Source: Perca fluviatilis
Lineage: Eukaryota > Chordata > Actinopteri > Perciformes > Percidae
Direction of reading: 5' to 3'
DNA: 64,000 nucleotides
Assembly: GCF_010015445.1 (NCBI RefSeq)
Contig: NC_053122.1
Coordinates: 35,973,513 to 36,037,512, forward strand
The translations under genes and the position numbers were made by a program. Under the pieces are notes generated by a model that saw only the letters and a list, made by a program, of their open reading frames with translations, had not been told where the DNA came from and did no database searches. This document shows positions 21,980-34,900 of this stretch, in pieces. Position 1 is the stretch's first letter. Each line of letters starts with the position of its first letter.

Positions 21980-23555
21980 AAATGAATACAAATGTATACA
22001 AAAGTTTTAGACATATGACCTGCTGTGTTGTGCTTCATGTATCCATGCACCATGTTGACAATGTGACATGACGTGACATCAGACTCAGAGAGAGGAGCTA
22101 CGAAAGGAAAATAGGCCTGGCCTACGATAGGCTACGTGTTGTTCAGTGTGGCTAAGCCTTTTGCTAATATTTTGATTTGATTCCCAGTACAATTGACCAA
22201 TCTACTGTAGAATTTTAGTCTAAAATGTGACCGATGACCGGTCTGGCCCTAGAAAGGCCAGACTTAATCTGACTCCAATTCTATGGTCACTGAATAGTGT
22301 TCGCTTACTGGTAGATCAGAGAAAATACACTCAAATAAAACTCAGGATTCGTCCAGTTAAAGTTAATAACAAGCTTTAGTGAATGATATTGCAAAATACA
22401 ATAAACTTGTGCACAAGGATCAGATTACTTCAAGACAAAATAGCCTATCGCTAAAACCTAGCAGACAGACAGAATTTCCCCCAGCATCTGATGCCAGCTA
22501 ATCCAGAACTTTTTATTCACTTTCTCTGCCTCATCCGTGGTGCTGTTATCAGTTGGATTTAGTCCTGATCTTCCGGCTCCGGGTGGCTCCTTAACGATAT
22601 GTAACACACTGCATGAAAACGTGACCTTGACTTCTCTCAGTCTCAGCTCAAAAGAGACAAGTCTAAAACCTGTGTCTTTAATCTCCTGCAAATTTAAGGA
22701 GTTTTCATGAGAGCCAGGTCATTTTCATACTCTGTCACAAATCACGTGCTTGCAAAACACTGACCATTGTTCTCTCACCCTGTTCATCTGGGAAAGGAAG
22801 TTATTAATTAATTATCTTTTTCGAGCAACTGCTGCATCTTCAATTTTGTGTCATGTCCTTTCCCAAGACCAGATGGCTTCCTCATGGCCCAGAAAAACAG
22901 GGAGAGAGAATGTCAGGTCATGAAATCTGAGGTCTTACATTATATTCTTAACAAAATAATCCTACACTACACACAACACAACTTCTGCAAGTTCTGCACT
23001 AAGAATTTCGCCAAGATTGAAAAAGCTAAAATATGTGTCGCACAGATGAACGCTATATCACAACATGAGCTGACTGCTCTCAATTCACAACAATATGCAT
23101 CCATCCAATCTACATCAGGCATTCTGACCAAAACTTGAAAGCATCATCATCACAACTATTCCCGAATTCAGCAATAGATTCAAGCAATAATTAAACAAGA
23201 TACTGACTACTCCACGATCAACTCCACTATACCAATGCTTGTGCAAACCGTAACTAAGTAAGTTGGTGGCTAAGGCTAACATTAACTGCAAGAGAAGAGT
23301 TAAAACTTGTGATCACTTGTGTGCAAATGCACAAGACCTAGCCACAATACCAGCAAATCTTAAGGGATAAACATATTGCGTCTTTACCTTTGTGTCAGTG
23401 GTCTGCAGATCCATGCTGTGTACAACAACATCCATTTGTTCTACAGGTTATCACTTTGATATGCAACCTGGTATGGTGCTTTATACTGTATGCAGGATAA
23501 AATGACATGCTCATCTATGATACCTTGGCTCATCCCAGACAAAGAGTAGGTAGCC
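21980..23555. other. Unassigned stretch
   Basis: Only short frames occur and none has a recognisable motif. An isolated terminal sequence CTGCCCTACAAAGGC lies at 23560-23574, preceded by TATA. It is discussed with the elements at 41-51 kb. Confidence 0.3.
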
Positions 23556-23576
23556 TATACTGCCCTACAAAGGCTA

Positions 23577-24165
23577 AGGCCGGTTACACACCGGATGTGT
23601 CGCGCGAGCGTGTCAGCTGCGTGGCATGTCCGTTTATATTTCGGCTCCCATGTTAACAGGTTAGAGCTTACCTTAGAGCCTTAGCCTGCGTGGCTCGAGC
23701 TGCGCCGAAAACGCGTGCCTGCTAGAAACGACGACTATTTTTCACGCGACACGCAAGCGTGTTGGAAGCGTTTCCAGGCAAAATAGAATAGGAAAAGATG
23801 TTTGTATGTCGTTTAGACACAAATACATATTAATAAATGACATGTTGATGTTTGAAAGTCTCTAGGTTTTGATATAAATGCAGATATAAATGTAATAAAA
23901 AAAAAAAAGAAATTTCTATTATTCCTGTCACCACAAGGAACAATTAAACGGAGCCTATTTTGCCGTCAATACTGCCGACGTTGTCTTTGCTGTAATCAGA
24001 TCAGTATATGTTTATGTTTAACATGGTATTTCATTTTATCAATGGGAAACATCCATGTGTCCAGACAAGGCTAGCAGCAGCAGCGCCGCGTCAGACACCT
24101 TTCTGGGGTGTAAAGACAGAAAAATCCACGCAGCTGCCACGCAACAGAAACGCCACGCTCAGTAA
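23577..24165. mobile_element. Non-autonomous DNA element, copy 2
   Basis: Reverse-orientation partner of 1701-2284. It begins GGCCGGTTACACACCGG and ends near GAAACGCCACGCTCAG. A poly-A tract near 23897-23908 sits at the same internal place as the T-rich tract of copy 1. Confidence 0.7.
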
Positions 24166-25060
24166 CTACGCAAACAAAGAAAGTGAGAAAAAGGCCTTTA
24201 AAGTTTTTATACCAGCCAGTCAAACATGTTATAGGTAGATTAGCGGTATTGCATTTATGTAAATCCTTCTTAGGAAGACACTTTTTGTAGATAAAAAAAC
24301 CATGACCACTGATGTGACCTTTGACCCCGAAAATGCAGATACTGCACTCTGCCTTTTGATGACCTTAAACAACTAAAACACTATTGCAAAGGCAATGCAA
24401 CTTTGTTGTTGTGTTTCTTACATGTTTTTTTTTAAATAGCTTTATTGATGTTTGCGAGTTGTAATGTTGAAATTGCTCACTAGTAAGGCTCATGATTAAG
24501 AATAATCTTTTATCACAATGCCCCTTTCACCACAAAGAGAATTTACTCTGTAAGAAATTGACTTTAAAGAAATTGTCTTCATTATCATAATTTTCCTAAG
24601 CATCATTACCATTTTACACAATAAATACATATTGATGTGTTGGGTTTCATTACCATTTTAATTTTAATGAAGAAGTAATTCATTACACAACAAGGTTGCT
24701 TTAAAAACAGTACTCAAAAATTCACAAAATCTATCTTTCTATAAATTGCAGGAACGTCTGTCTGTGTGTGTGTGTGTGTGTGTTTGTGTGAGTGTGTGGA
24801 TGTGGGTGTTAAGCGCATATCTCTCAAACCATTGGATTTCAAACTTGACAGCTGTCTTGCTGTGGGAACGAGTAAGTGCAGTGCCAAGTTTGACGTTTGG
24901 ATAAGAAACGCAAAAGATATCGTCGGTAAAAGAAGCACACATTGGCTTTGCTGCTCTAGCTGCTGGCCCCGCCCCCTCTCACTCTGAGTGAGCAGTGAGC
25001 AGGACCAGAGACAGAGAGAGAGCAGCGGAGCTTTGGCAGCTAAAATGTGACATACACCTC
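24166..25060. other. Unassigned stretch with GT microsatellite
   Basis: A GT run lies at 24761-24785. No gene is recognised; the frames on either side of the microsatellite are low complexity. Confidence 0.4.
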
Positions 25061-25120
25061 AGACCCACAAACATGTGCAAAGTAGCACTACGTCAACGAT
25101 CAAACGACACAAGACAACAT

Positions 25121-25142
25121 CTCTCTCTCTCTCTCTCTCTGA
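25121..25142. repeat. (CT)n microsatellite
   Basis: CT repeat just upstream of the readable LINE ORF1 sequence. Confidence 0.95.
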
Positions 25143-25149
25143 GTTGAGA

Positions 25150-26180
25150 GCGTGTGTGAGTGGGACCGGGGGAGGAGAAAGTGAACCAAGTTATCGAGGC
25201 GGGCATCACCGTGAGCGAAATGTTTGTACAGGTACTACCGCTCACACAACCAGCCACGAAGGTGGTCCTGTCTAACGTCCCACCGTTCATCTCTGATGGC
25301 TTTCTCAGCAGAGAGTTGTCTGTAAATGTAAATCTCTGTTGCTGAAACACGTCGTGTCTCAGCGTAGACAGCTGTATATGACCATGAACCATCGGAATGA
25401 GGAGTTAAATCTCCGATTCCATGTTAAAGTAGAGGATTATGAGTACGTGATTTTTGCAACGTCATCAGAGATGAAATGTTTTGGTTGTTGGACACATGGT
25501 GAGGGCCTGCCCAAGACGAGGTGATCCGAATAGTCTGGGAGGGGGGGCTGGTGTCGGGGCGGGGCTGCTGCCTCTGGGCCGTCTGCCGCATCCGAGCGGC
25601 CGATGCCCACTACACACGCTGCACAACGGCGTGGCGATGCCGTGTCCGACCAGACGCACGGGGTGAGTAATGTAAATACACCGGGTGTTTGTGTGAATGA
25701 AGTGGGAGGGAAGGGTGTCTGAGGCAGGGAAAAGTGTTGTGGGTGAAGAAAAAATCGGGTGAGGGTGTGTGTAGGGAACAGATAGGTGTGATGGATAAAT
25801 CAGCTGAAGCTGAGCTGACTGTCCCTGCAGTCGCAGCAGTTGAAGCACAGAGGAATGATGAGGTTGTTTTGAGTGAAAATGGCAAAGTTCTAAAATTGTC
25901 TGCAAGGAAAAGATAAGAAAAGGACAGGAATAGGGGTTCTCAGGCCAAAAAAGTGGAAGTGAGAGAGGAGGAGGAAGAGGAAGATGAGGAGGAAGAAGAG
26001 GACTGTATTGCAGTCAGTCAGCCTCTTATTGACTCACAGGTCAATTTTGGGTCGGTGCAGGAAGAACTGTACCAGGTACAACAAATAAGACAGTTCCTCC
26101 AGAAAACAAAAAAAAGCAAAAATATAAACCTTGAAGACTATTTTGAGAACAAAAGTGTTTTATTGATCTCAATACGTTAA
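25150..26180 (+). pseudogene. Tx1-type LINE ORF1 (zinc knuckle), frameshifted
   Basis: The plus strand reads VNQVIEAGITVSEMFVQVLP, KVVLSNVPPFISDGFLSREL, LYMTMNHRNEELNLRFHVKV and DYEYVIFATSSEMKCFGCW. The last begins a CCHC knuckle, now damaged (CFGCWTHGEGLPKTR). A later frame gives an acidic tail (REEEEEEDEEEEED) and EELYQVQQIRQFLQKTKKSK. This is the ORF1 layout of Tx1-like L1 elements of fish and frogs, a nucleic-acid-binding partner of ORF2. Several frames have to be joined, so it cannot be translated intact. ORF2 follows about 100 bp downstream. Confidence 0.8.
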
Positions 26181-26358
26181 ATGATGGAGAAAGTGAGGAA
26201 ATGTGGGTCTGGCCGTTTGCTGTCAGTCTTAATTTTTGTGTCTTTTTTTTTTTGTGCGTCTCTCCTCACATCTGACCTGATGAGTAATTTTAAAATCTCC
26301 ACTCTTAATATAAACGGTGGCAGAGATGTGAAGAAGAGGGCTTGCCTTCTTGAGATTT

Positions 26359-26389
26359 GATACTATAAATAAAAATAAAATTGAATTGA
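26359..26389 (+). mobile_element. 31-bp L2 tail insertion
   Basis: The segment carries ACTATAAATAAAAATAAAAT followed by TGAATTGA, which is the 3' end of the L2 family at 11811. ATTT stands on both sides (26355-26358 and 26390-26393). Removing one ATTT and the insert restores the ORF2 frame (CLLEILKLKGVN), so the target duplication is well supported. Confidence 0.75.
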
Positions 26390-27431
26390 ATTTTAAAACT
26401 TAAAGGAGTTAATATTGCAATGTTGCAAGAAACGCACAGCGACACTTGATGAGACAGACTGGAGGAGGGAATGGGATGGGGAGGTGGTGTTAAGTCATCT
26501 TAGCAGCATCAGCGGAGGAGTAGCAATCCTATTTGCAAGAAACTTTCTACCAAAGTCTCATACTGTGGACGAAAGAATAAAGGGCCGACTCTTAGTTGTC
26601 AGAGCCAAGTATGAAGTTTTTAATCTGGTTTTTACACAATTAAAACTGCTGGGTTAAAAATAACCCAACTTGGGTTATTTTGGTAACCCAGCGCTGGGTC
26701 CAATATGGACCAATCCAACGCTGGGTTGTTTTAACCCAGCAGGGTTGGGTTATGACTTTGACCCAGCATGTTGGGTTATATTTTCTACCCAAAAATGAGT
26801 TAAAATGACCATGTTGTTGGGTTAATACTACCTAAAATGGGTTGGAAAAATACAACCCATATTCTGGGTTATCTGTATTTTTTTTTTTTACTAGATGTTT
26901 TGCATTATGAAATGTATTGATGAAATTATGAAATAATCAAGCACATAACATCCCAGCATTTTGTTTTTATTGCTTCAAGCCAAATATATCACTTAAGACA
27001 AAATTAAACAGTTCAATACATTTCAGTTAACATTACAAGTTGTATAAAAGAATACAAGATTTTATAAGCTGTGGAACCGAAAAACTGAGCTGTTAGGAAC
27101 ACAAAACTGGATATAGACGTGATGAATCAGCAGAGAGAACGTTACGTTTGCAGCAAGCATTTAATTAAGTCAAATGTCAGTTTTAGACTAGCTAACACAG
27201 GACAACGTTGGACATAACTTTAATTTAGTGTCAGGATTCCAGTCTTTCCATTCTCTCTGCTGATTACTCATGTCTGTATCCACTTTTGTCTTCATAAAAG
27301 CTGAAGTTTTTCAGTTTGGCAGCTTGTTAAAACTTCTTCACATTGTTGGTAGTGAATATCATCACACAGCATCTTTTAAAAATGTTTGTTTTTTGCTAGC
27401 AGATGGAATAAAGAGTAAACTTTCACACAAT

Positions 27432-28329
27432 TAGAGATGCACCGATTGACCGGCCGGTGACCGGAAGTGGCCGATTTTCACGTGACCGGCCATGACATGT
27501 GCCGATTTTATGCCGGTCAAATGCACGCGGGCGCCGCATGATTAACATCAAGCAACATGAGCGCACTGCCGCTCAATCATCTGTTTATGAAATGTCATAA
27601 AGTTGTAATTATACACAGCTCTGCAGAGTAGTCTGCTCTACTGATCTCAGCCGCTCTCTCTCTCTCTCTCCCCTCTGAGGCTGAACAACTGGAACATGAA
27701 AACCACACTCACGCGGGTTCCGTGAAATATGACAGCTACAGTTTATAGGAAAACAGCGTTGGGCACACTGACTTTGATGAATTTACTGTTTATCAGACCC
27801 CAGATGAGACAAGAAGCTAACGTCAGCAAACGCTGCTGTCCCTCTGCCGCCCCCGCTGCAACAAAAAACAAAGAAAAAAAAAGAGAGACGCTGTATTCCT
27901 CCGACACGCTGTATCAACTTTACCGTTTAAAACACTTTCCAAGTTAGTGGGGATGCATACCGCTCCAAACCAACATTAAAATCGTAGTAATCTTCCCTCA
28001 GAGTTTAGTTTTATTTCTAAACTATGTGTAAAATGAGCGGTGACGTTAAATCATCTGTGTGACGTTTATGTTTTCAGGTAACGTTACTGTTTACGTTGGG
28101 AGAAGGAGGAAATGGTTTTCACTTTAGATGTGTGTGAATGTCACCAGGAGTCATTTATATAGTTCTATTTTATAGTGATCCATTATCTGTTCAAAAAAGA
28201 TTTGTGTGTGCTGGATAGTGGTTAGAAAATATGAAATTGGAATCGGCTAAAATCGATATCGGCAGATCAAACTCAATGAAAAATTGGAAATTTGAATCAG
28301 CCTAGAAAGTTGAAATTGGTGCATCTCTA
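27432..28329. mobile_element. hAT-type non-autonomous element
   Basis: Left end TAGAGATGCACCGATTGACC, right end (complement) TAGAGATGCACCAATT. The TAGAGATGCACC terminus and the subterminal CCGGTGACCGG / ATCGGC motifs are hAT-like. No clear 8-bp duplication remains. There is no transposase; an 898-bp insertion inside the CACTA-like element. Confidence 0.65.
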
Positions 28330-28556
28330 CTTATTACATCATTAAACGGACAAAATAGTCACAATTTCTCAAACTTCATGCATTGAACTATCAACTAGCA
28401 ATCTGAGCTCTCATTAATTTGACAGTGTTTGATTCAAGTCCTGGTATCTGAAAGACAGTAGTCTAGATGAACTCCCAAAATTTAGCACAAAGTTGACATC
28501 GAACAACAATCCCAGCACCACAACACAACATTTTATTTTGTAAGATTCTAGCTCAC

Positions 28557-30507
28557 CATGCCTGGAGTGTCCACTAAGCATGGAAACTCTGTGATAATGT
28601 CTAGCATTTATGTAGTCCCATTTGCTCGGATCCACTGTGCCCTATGGATGGCAGTCTCCAGCATGTGTTGGCCAACCTGGGACTGTGACCAGATGTTATT
28701 CTTTAATCACTCCGTCAATTGGATGGCCCGCTCTGGAGTTCTAGTTGGTTCTGTGATGAGCAGAGAAATGAATAAGTTCTACCAAGCTGTGACGTATTAA
28801 GACAGTTAATTAAGAAGTTTTAATAGAGAGGGCCGGTTTCCCATACAAGAATCAAGCCTAGCCCTAGACTACAAGAAAAATTAAATGAACAGTTATGTAA
28901 ACAGTTTAATCTCTGTATATGAAACTGGCCCATAGAGTTCAAGTAAGAAGTACTTGGTATGTTGCAAACAGGATAGAGGATAAGTCAAATCCACTTCTAA
29001 ATGCATCAACATGAATTGGATTGAAATGGAGGAGCAAGACATCTTGCTGTACCTGGTAAAATGACTCTGGTGTCTTGTGGCACTTGTGATGTTAAATTTA
29101 CTCGTCTGCCAGAGTAATGTCTTTTTCAGACATTACGGAGATGCTCTTCCAGAAAACCTGTTGCGGGTTTATGCCCTCTCCCTGGGGTGAACCATGCGTC
29201 CTAAAGTTTAGAAGAAAACAAAAATGATAAAAAAAATAAAAATAAAGATTTCAAACACATTATGTAATAACTAAGCCAGAAGCAACTCTGAAATTAAGAG
29301 CTGAAGTTAACATTAGGATAAAGCTGAGCCAATAATGGAAAAGCTCTTGCCTTACATGTCCTGCCTGATTCTGCACAAAAAGCTCAAACTTGGGTGATGT
29401 TGTCTTTCTAAAGATGATCGTATTGTGTTGCAACTTATGTTGTAAGGTTTAAGCCCATGTTTTTTAGGGTAACTCCCTTCACTTTACCGGCAGTATCAAC
29501 ACATGAAGCCACCTTGTCTTGAGAAGCTTGTTGTTTTGTTGTTCACTTTTAACTCACTTTGCATTATGTTTGCTATCTCTTTTTCCTCTTGCACTCATAA
29601 ATGCTACTCTCACCGCTCGCTTTCCTTCTGCGGCCACACTGTCCCTGATTTAAGGCACCTGCCACACTACTCTCATAACAGGAGGGGGTTGCGATTAACC
29701 CCCATATTACGTGATACACTGCTTTTTCACCAACCGTCACAGCCCTAGCAGGGATTGTCACATTTGCTTTAGGTCAGTTCATTATTGTGTGGTTAAAAAC
29801 TTACATAGCCTGTGCCTTGACAGTCCCTCAGGCATGGAAGCTGATCCACAATTGATGATGCCAGCATAGCCTTTGCACCTGAAGATGGACTTGACAACAA
29901 TATGCATTTTATTAGCATTTAACACTACCACATAACACAATATTTTTACAGTAATTATCAAAAAAATATAAAATAAAAAAATAAATCAAGATTGCACTAA
30001 CTGATCCCAGATCAAAGGGATGAGATAAGTTTAGATGCAGTTCACATTAGTGAAGAACTAGCCCACAACTTCAAAATAATAAAATAATAATCTGTGTGTG
30101 AAAAATACTTACTTCTCTCCAAAGCGCTTAATTAAGTGGGACACAAGTATCCGGCCATGGCACGTCTTTCATTATTTATGTGATTCTGTTCCTCAAGACC
30201 GCTAACCATGCATTTTCCATCAGCTTTCTTAAGGATCTCACGGATATTCTATAAAAATTATTAATGAACAGAGAAAGAAAGTATACACATATATATGAAT
30301 ATCATGACTATGCCTCCGATTTACATCAAAATTGTCCAATCAAAGTGAAGCTTTTAAAAAAGCTCACTCAGTTAAAAAATAAGTTATTCAAGATAAATTA
30401 CCATGAACTTACAAATGTTGCTCCTTGTTCCAAAGAAACTCTGTGTTGCTCTGAAGGCAATTCTGGGACTGGTGTGCAGGCAGCCGGTTCGGGGCTGGGA
30501 CTTGAAT
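28557..30507 (-). pseudogene. Spliced gene inside the CACTA-like element (unnamed fish family domain)
   Basis: Exons on the minus strand, all with consensus borders: 30507-30413 (DSSPSPEPAACTPVPELPSE), 30248-30113 (NIREILKKADGKC, RILVSHLIKRFGEK), 29878-29805 (AKAMLASSIVDQLPCLRDCQ), 29200-29053 (DAWFTPGRGHKPATGFLEEH) and 28750-28557 (QHMLETAIHRAQWIRANGTT, MLDIITEFPCLVDTPG). Phases agree across three of the four junctions. The domain order resembles exons 3-5 of the broken gene at 17511-20811 (VTLFPALKD, CLAWQLK, LSVFPRLLDT). A frameshift in exon 30248-30113 and stops in the last two exons show it is dead. A noncoding first exon near 31900 and an exon ending NSYE near 31328 may belong upstream. 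I do not know the function. It could be cargo or the element's own protein. Confidence 0.6.
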
Positions 30508-30599
30508 CTTTAAAAGTATATAAAAGAAATAACAGCTTCATTACCAGGTTCCATTCCACAAAATCAATATTTTGTATTGCTTAGTATACATACTAGTTG

Positions 30600-31950
30600 A
30601 TATAACTTTTCCACAGCAATATCAAGTCTGATTATAGATCATATTACTAAGATGAGTTGCAATAAATAAAGTAGTCATGACCTGCCCCCACTGCTAAAAA
30701 AAATCCTAAAGTAAACACTGTAATCTACAACAGAACTAATGCACACCCTTAGCAGCCCAGCATAGTGAAGTATAGGCAGTACAGACTGTAGCATCCCTGA
30801 AATGATTTGTCACTTTTAAGACTACAAATCAACACAAAAACAGCAAAAAGAATAACCAGTAAAAAATCTTAAAACGCAACTTTGTCCATCCTATTTAAGC
30901 ATGTGTCACCCAAGATACTGTAATACATATTTCCATAGTACAGCATTTTCTTCAGACCACAGGTTACAAAGTCTAGGGATGATAATCAACTGTTAAAAAG
31001 ACTGAATTTGAGTAAAAGCCGACAATACTAGCTGCTACTGCTAAGTTTAGTTCAACATTAGTCTCGCTTTGCCAGACGATTCACATTCTACATTATGAAA
31101 ATGTAGCTACAGCTTATCCATATTAAGCGTCATGTTACACAATACACTTACATTCAAATATGCGCTAATATTGTAGAAACACAACCGTCTCGTTATACTT
31201 CTAATTATTGTAAAATAACGCTAGCTTGATTTTATGCTGACTCACTCGAGGCTAGGCTAACGTTAGCTAACATTACCTTAGCTACATATTAACAATACAG
31301 AAATACACCTAAACACAAACATACCTCGTAACTGTTAGGCTGCTTAACACTTAGGAGGGGGCAAGTCTCTACTTTATCATTGTCCTCTTTTGCGTTATTA
31401 TCAGGTTTTATAAAAAGTCAGAGAGCTCAGGCCATAACGCTAATGCTAATGTTCCTATTTGCCTCCGTCATCTCCGTCATCTTCACTGTCAAGTGCGTCA
31501 ATCAATCATGACGTTCGGGATGCTAAATAATACTCATAACGTTAACGTTATATAGTTAATTCCGTGTAAGGAGTAATGTGTGTTTACAGTTAGGAACCAA
31601 AATAGCAATATAGAAAAACTAGAGATTTACTAGCTAACGTTAGAGGAGAGGCAGTTAGCTAGCTAGCTACAACATAAGTTTTAAACTCTTGAGCTAACGG
31701 CTAATTGCTAACGTTAATGTCCTATAGCCTTATAGCTCGCTGGCTAAAGGGAACTAACGTTATGGTTAACCATACAGAGAGCTAAGTTAATGCTAACATG
31801 TCTTTCAGTTCAGACTATCATTAAAATTGTCTGGCTATAATAACCTATTTGTATTGTTTTACCGTCTGAAACTGATCACTTACCGGGAGCTATGGTCGTT
31901 GAGGTCCTGGCGCCTTCTGTCCAGAAATGGCGGAAGAACGAGCCTCGCTT
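30600..31950. other. 5' region of the element-borne gene
   Basis: The stretch is rich in AACGTTA/GCTAGCT words from 31250 to 31780. A GTAAGT donor on the minus strand near 31880 follows a GC-rich stretch, so a promoter and noncoding first exon for the minus-strand gene are plausible here. Confidence 0.35.
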
Positions 31951-34900
31951 TCATTTAACCCATTGCGTTGGGTCACAATCTTTGACCCAACGTTGGGTCA
32001 AATCTACCCAACCTATAACCCAACAGCCTTAACCCAGCATTTGGGTTATTAAAATAACCCAGCGGTTTTTTAGTGTGTATAAATGTATACGCTCCAAACT
32101 CAGGACCTGCTAGAGTTCTTTTTTTAGATGAGCTCAGTACGGTTTTAAGTGAGTGTGAACCAGAGGAGTTTTAATTTTTGGGAGGGGATTTTAACTGTAC
32201 TCGTGATGATGATTTAGACCGGAACCATAATGAACCACATGCTGCTTCTAAAAGAGCCATGCAGCGGCTGATGGAGACACATAGTCTCTCAGACGTCTGG
32301 AGAGACCGCCATGCACAGCAGAGACAGTACACCTTGGTCCACAGCAGAGACAACCGGCTAACTATGGCTAGATTAGACAGGTTTTATTGTTTTAAGCACC
32401 AGTTTAATGTTTTTAAAGGGTGTACTATATTGCCTGTCGATTTTTCTGATCATTCATGTGTGTATTATGTTTACATTGCCAATATAAAACGCAGATCTGC
32501 ATATTGGCATTTTAACACGGCTTTGCTTTTAGATGCACATTTTAGGGATGTTTTTATTTTTTTTTGGAAAGGTTTTAGAGACAGAAGGAGAGATTTTAGT
32601 TCACTGAGGCAGTGGTGGGACATTGGGAAGGTTGAAATCAGGCAGCTTTGTCAACAGTACACTCTGTTGACACAAGTCTATGAACGATCTGGAGATAACT
32701 ATAGTGGACATGCAGAGTTCTGCAGAGTCCACAGGAAATCGAGGCTGTTTTGAAGACCTCAAGTCTAAAAAAGCCATCTTGGCAGACCTGCTGGGCATGA
32801 GAGCACAGGGGGCACTGATCGGGTCCCGTTTCCAGACTGCTGCTTTAATGGACTCTCCGTCTAAGTTTGTTTTTAGTCTGGAGAAGAAGAATGGACAGAG
32901 CAGGCTAATTCATGCTCGGAGATCAGCAGGAGGACAGCAGTTAATGACAGCTTCACAGATACGAGAGAGAGCCGTGGACTTCTACTCTGACCTATACAGC
33001 ACAGAGGACGACGAGTCTTTCACCATGTTCTGCAGGGACCTGCCCACGGTTTCTGGGGACAAAAATGAGGAGCTGGAGGGGCCCTTGACGGAGGAAGAGG
33101 TTTTTAGAGCTCTACAAAGCATGCACGGGGGAAAGGCCCCTGGGATTGATGGTCTCCCTCCGGAGTTTTACAAAACTTTCTGGGACGAAATGAAAACGGA
33201 CATTTTAAAAAAAAATGTACGGAAAGTTTTGACGGCTGCTCCCTTCCGCAGAGTTGCAGGAGGGCGGTGCTAACCCTCCTCCCTAAGTAAGGGGACTTAC
33301 AGGACATTAAGAACTGGAGGCCAGTCTCTCTGCTGTGTGCTGATTAAAAGATGCTGTCCAAAGTCCTGGCATCCAGGCTGAAGCTGGTGTTGGATCGGGT
33401 CATCCACAAGACCCAAACATACTGCGTGCCCGGCAGGTCCATTGTTGACAATGTGTCGTTGATTCGGGATATTTTGACTCTGGTTCACTGGGTGAAGATA
33501 CTGGTCTGGTTTCATTGGACCAGGAAAAGGCGTTTGACCGGGTTGAGCACCATTACCTGTGGAAAGTTGTGGAGTTCTGGAGAGGTTCGGCCTCAGCTCT
33601 GGTTTCATCGCCAAGATAAAGGTAATGTATGAGTCGGAACTCAGATTGTGACTATGAACACTATGAACCACAACTTGGATACCATCTTGGTGAAACTGAC
33701 AGCTTTGGAAGGTCTGGACAACATCTTGGAGAAACTCACGGCTTTACAAAGGAAAATTGATCGATTCGGAGACCAGAATGGACGTTTTAGAGAAGACATG
33801 TGTAACTAAATGCGCCTACTCGCCCTAAGACAAAACCAATTCCAATCTTATCTTCCTGCTCACCTGCACCAGCACTGGCCTTGGCCGAGGCCGGTGTTGT
33901 ACAACACCTCCCCCTGGAAGCACTGCAGTGAGACACACTCTTGCGTTACTTACCCGACTCCCACAGACACCTGCTGATTGTTGACTCGCTGAATCGTAAG
34001 GTTGACTCCATGGCAACCGGTCTGTTTAAACAGTCAGGCGGGCAGGTCTGTGACCAGCGCCTTTGTTTTGGCTGCAGGACAAGATGGCTGCTTGCCTGTG
34101 CTGGACTACCTGCACCCCAACAGGGGGGGGGGGGGTTAAAGTACCTGGGGGACCAGAGAACCACTGATAGGAACTGGGAAGGAGTCATCGAAAAAATGGA
34201 GGGGAAGTTTGGAAAATGGAGGTGGCTGCTTCCCCACATGTCTTACAGAGGAAGGGTGTTAATCATAAATAATTTGGTAGCATCCAGCCTCTGGCACAAA
34301 TTCAAATGTATGGAGCCCCCTGTTGGTCTTTTAAAAACCATAAAGTCAATCATTTTAAAGTTTTTTTTGGGACATGATACACTGGGTTCCCAAATGTGTT
34401 TTATATCGGTCGAAAGAGGAGGGAGGGCAGGGTTTGGTGGACTTGGAGAGCCGGACAGCTGCTTTTAGATTACAGTTTATACAGATGTTTTTATATGAAA
34501 ATGATGATGTCGTCTGGAGGCCCATAGCCAGCACCATTTTAAGGGGGTTGCAGGTCTGGGTCTTGATGCCTCGTAGTTTTTAGTGGACTGTGGTTGTATC
34601 TCATTGTGTAACTTGCCTTCTTTTTATCAAGGACTTTTTAAAGCATGGAGACGTTTTAAATGGACCAGACTAGAACCTGCAGCATCTCTGTTCTGGCTCC
34701 TGGAGGAGCCTCTGGTGTGGGAGGCCCGGCTAGATCTAAAGGATGGCAGCTGACCGGGACTTACTGAGAGGCTAATGGTCTGTATAGAAACTGTGTTCTG
34801 GCCACTCACAATGAGAAGCTGAGTGACAGGAAGGACATGGTGTGGAAGGACAGACTGCTGAAAGACAGGAAACCAGTGTGGAGAGTCTTGTATAAGCCTC

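Larger units (their letters stand above)
26635..32077. mobile_element. 5,443-bp CACTA/EnSpm-like element with AACCCAGC subterminal repeats
   Basis: It interrupts the LINE ORF2 between NLVF and INVYAP. Left end CACAATTAAAACTGCTGGGT, right end (complement) CACACTAAAAAACCGCTGGG. TA is duplicated (26633-26634 and 32078-32079), and deleting the element plus one TA restores the frame exactly. Both subterminal regions (26650-26880 and 31955-32062) are packed with AACCCA(A/G)C words in both orientations, as in CACTA elements where the transposase binds subterminal motifs. The CACA start also fits. A 2-bp duplication is acceptable for some animal EnSpm elements, but a TA-targeting superfamily cannot be excluded. 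No known CACTA transposase is visible. It carries a spliced gene on the minus strand and an 898-bp hAT element. Confidence 0.75.
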
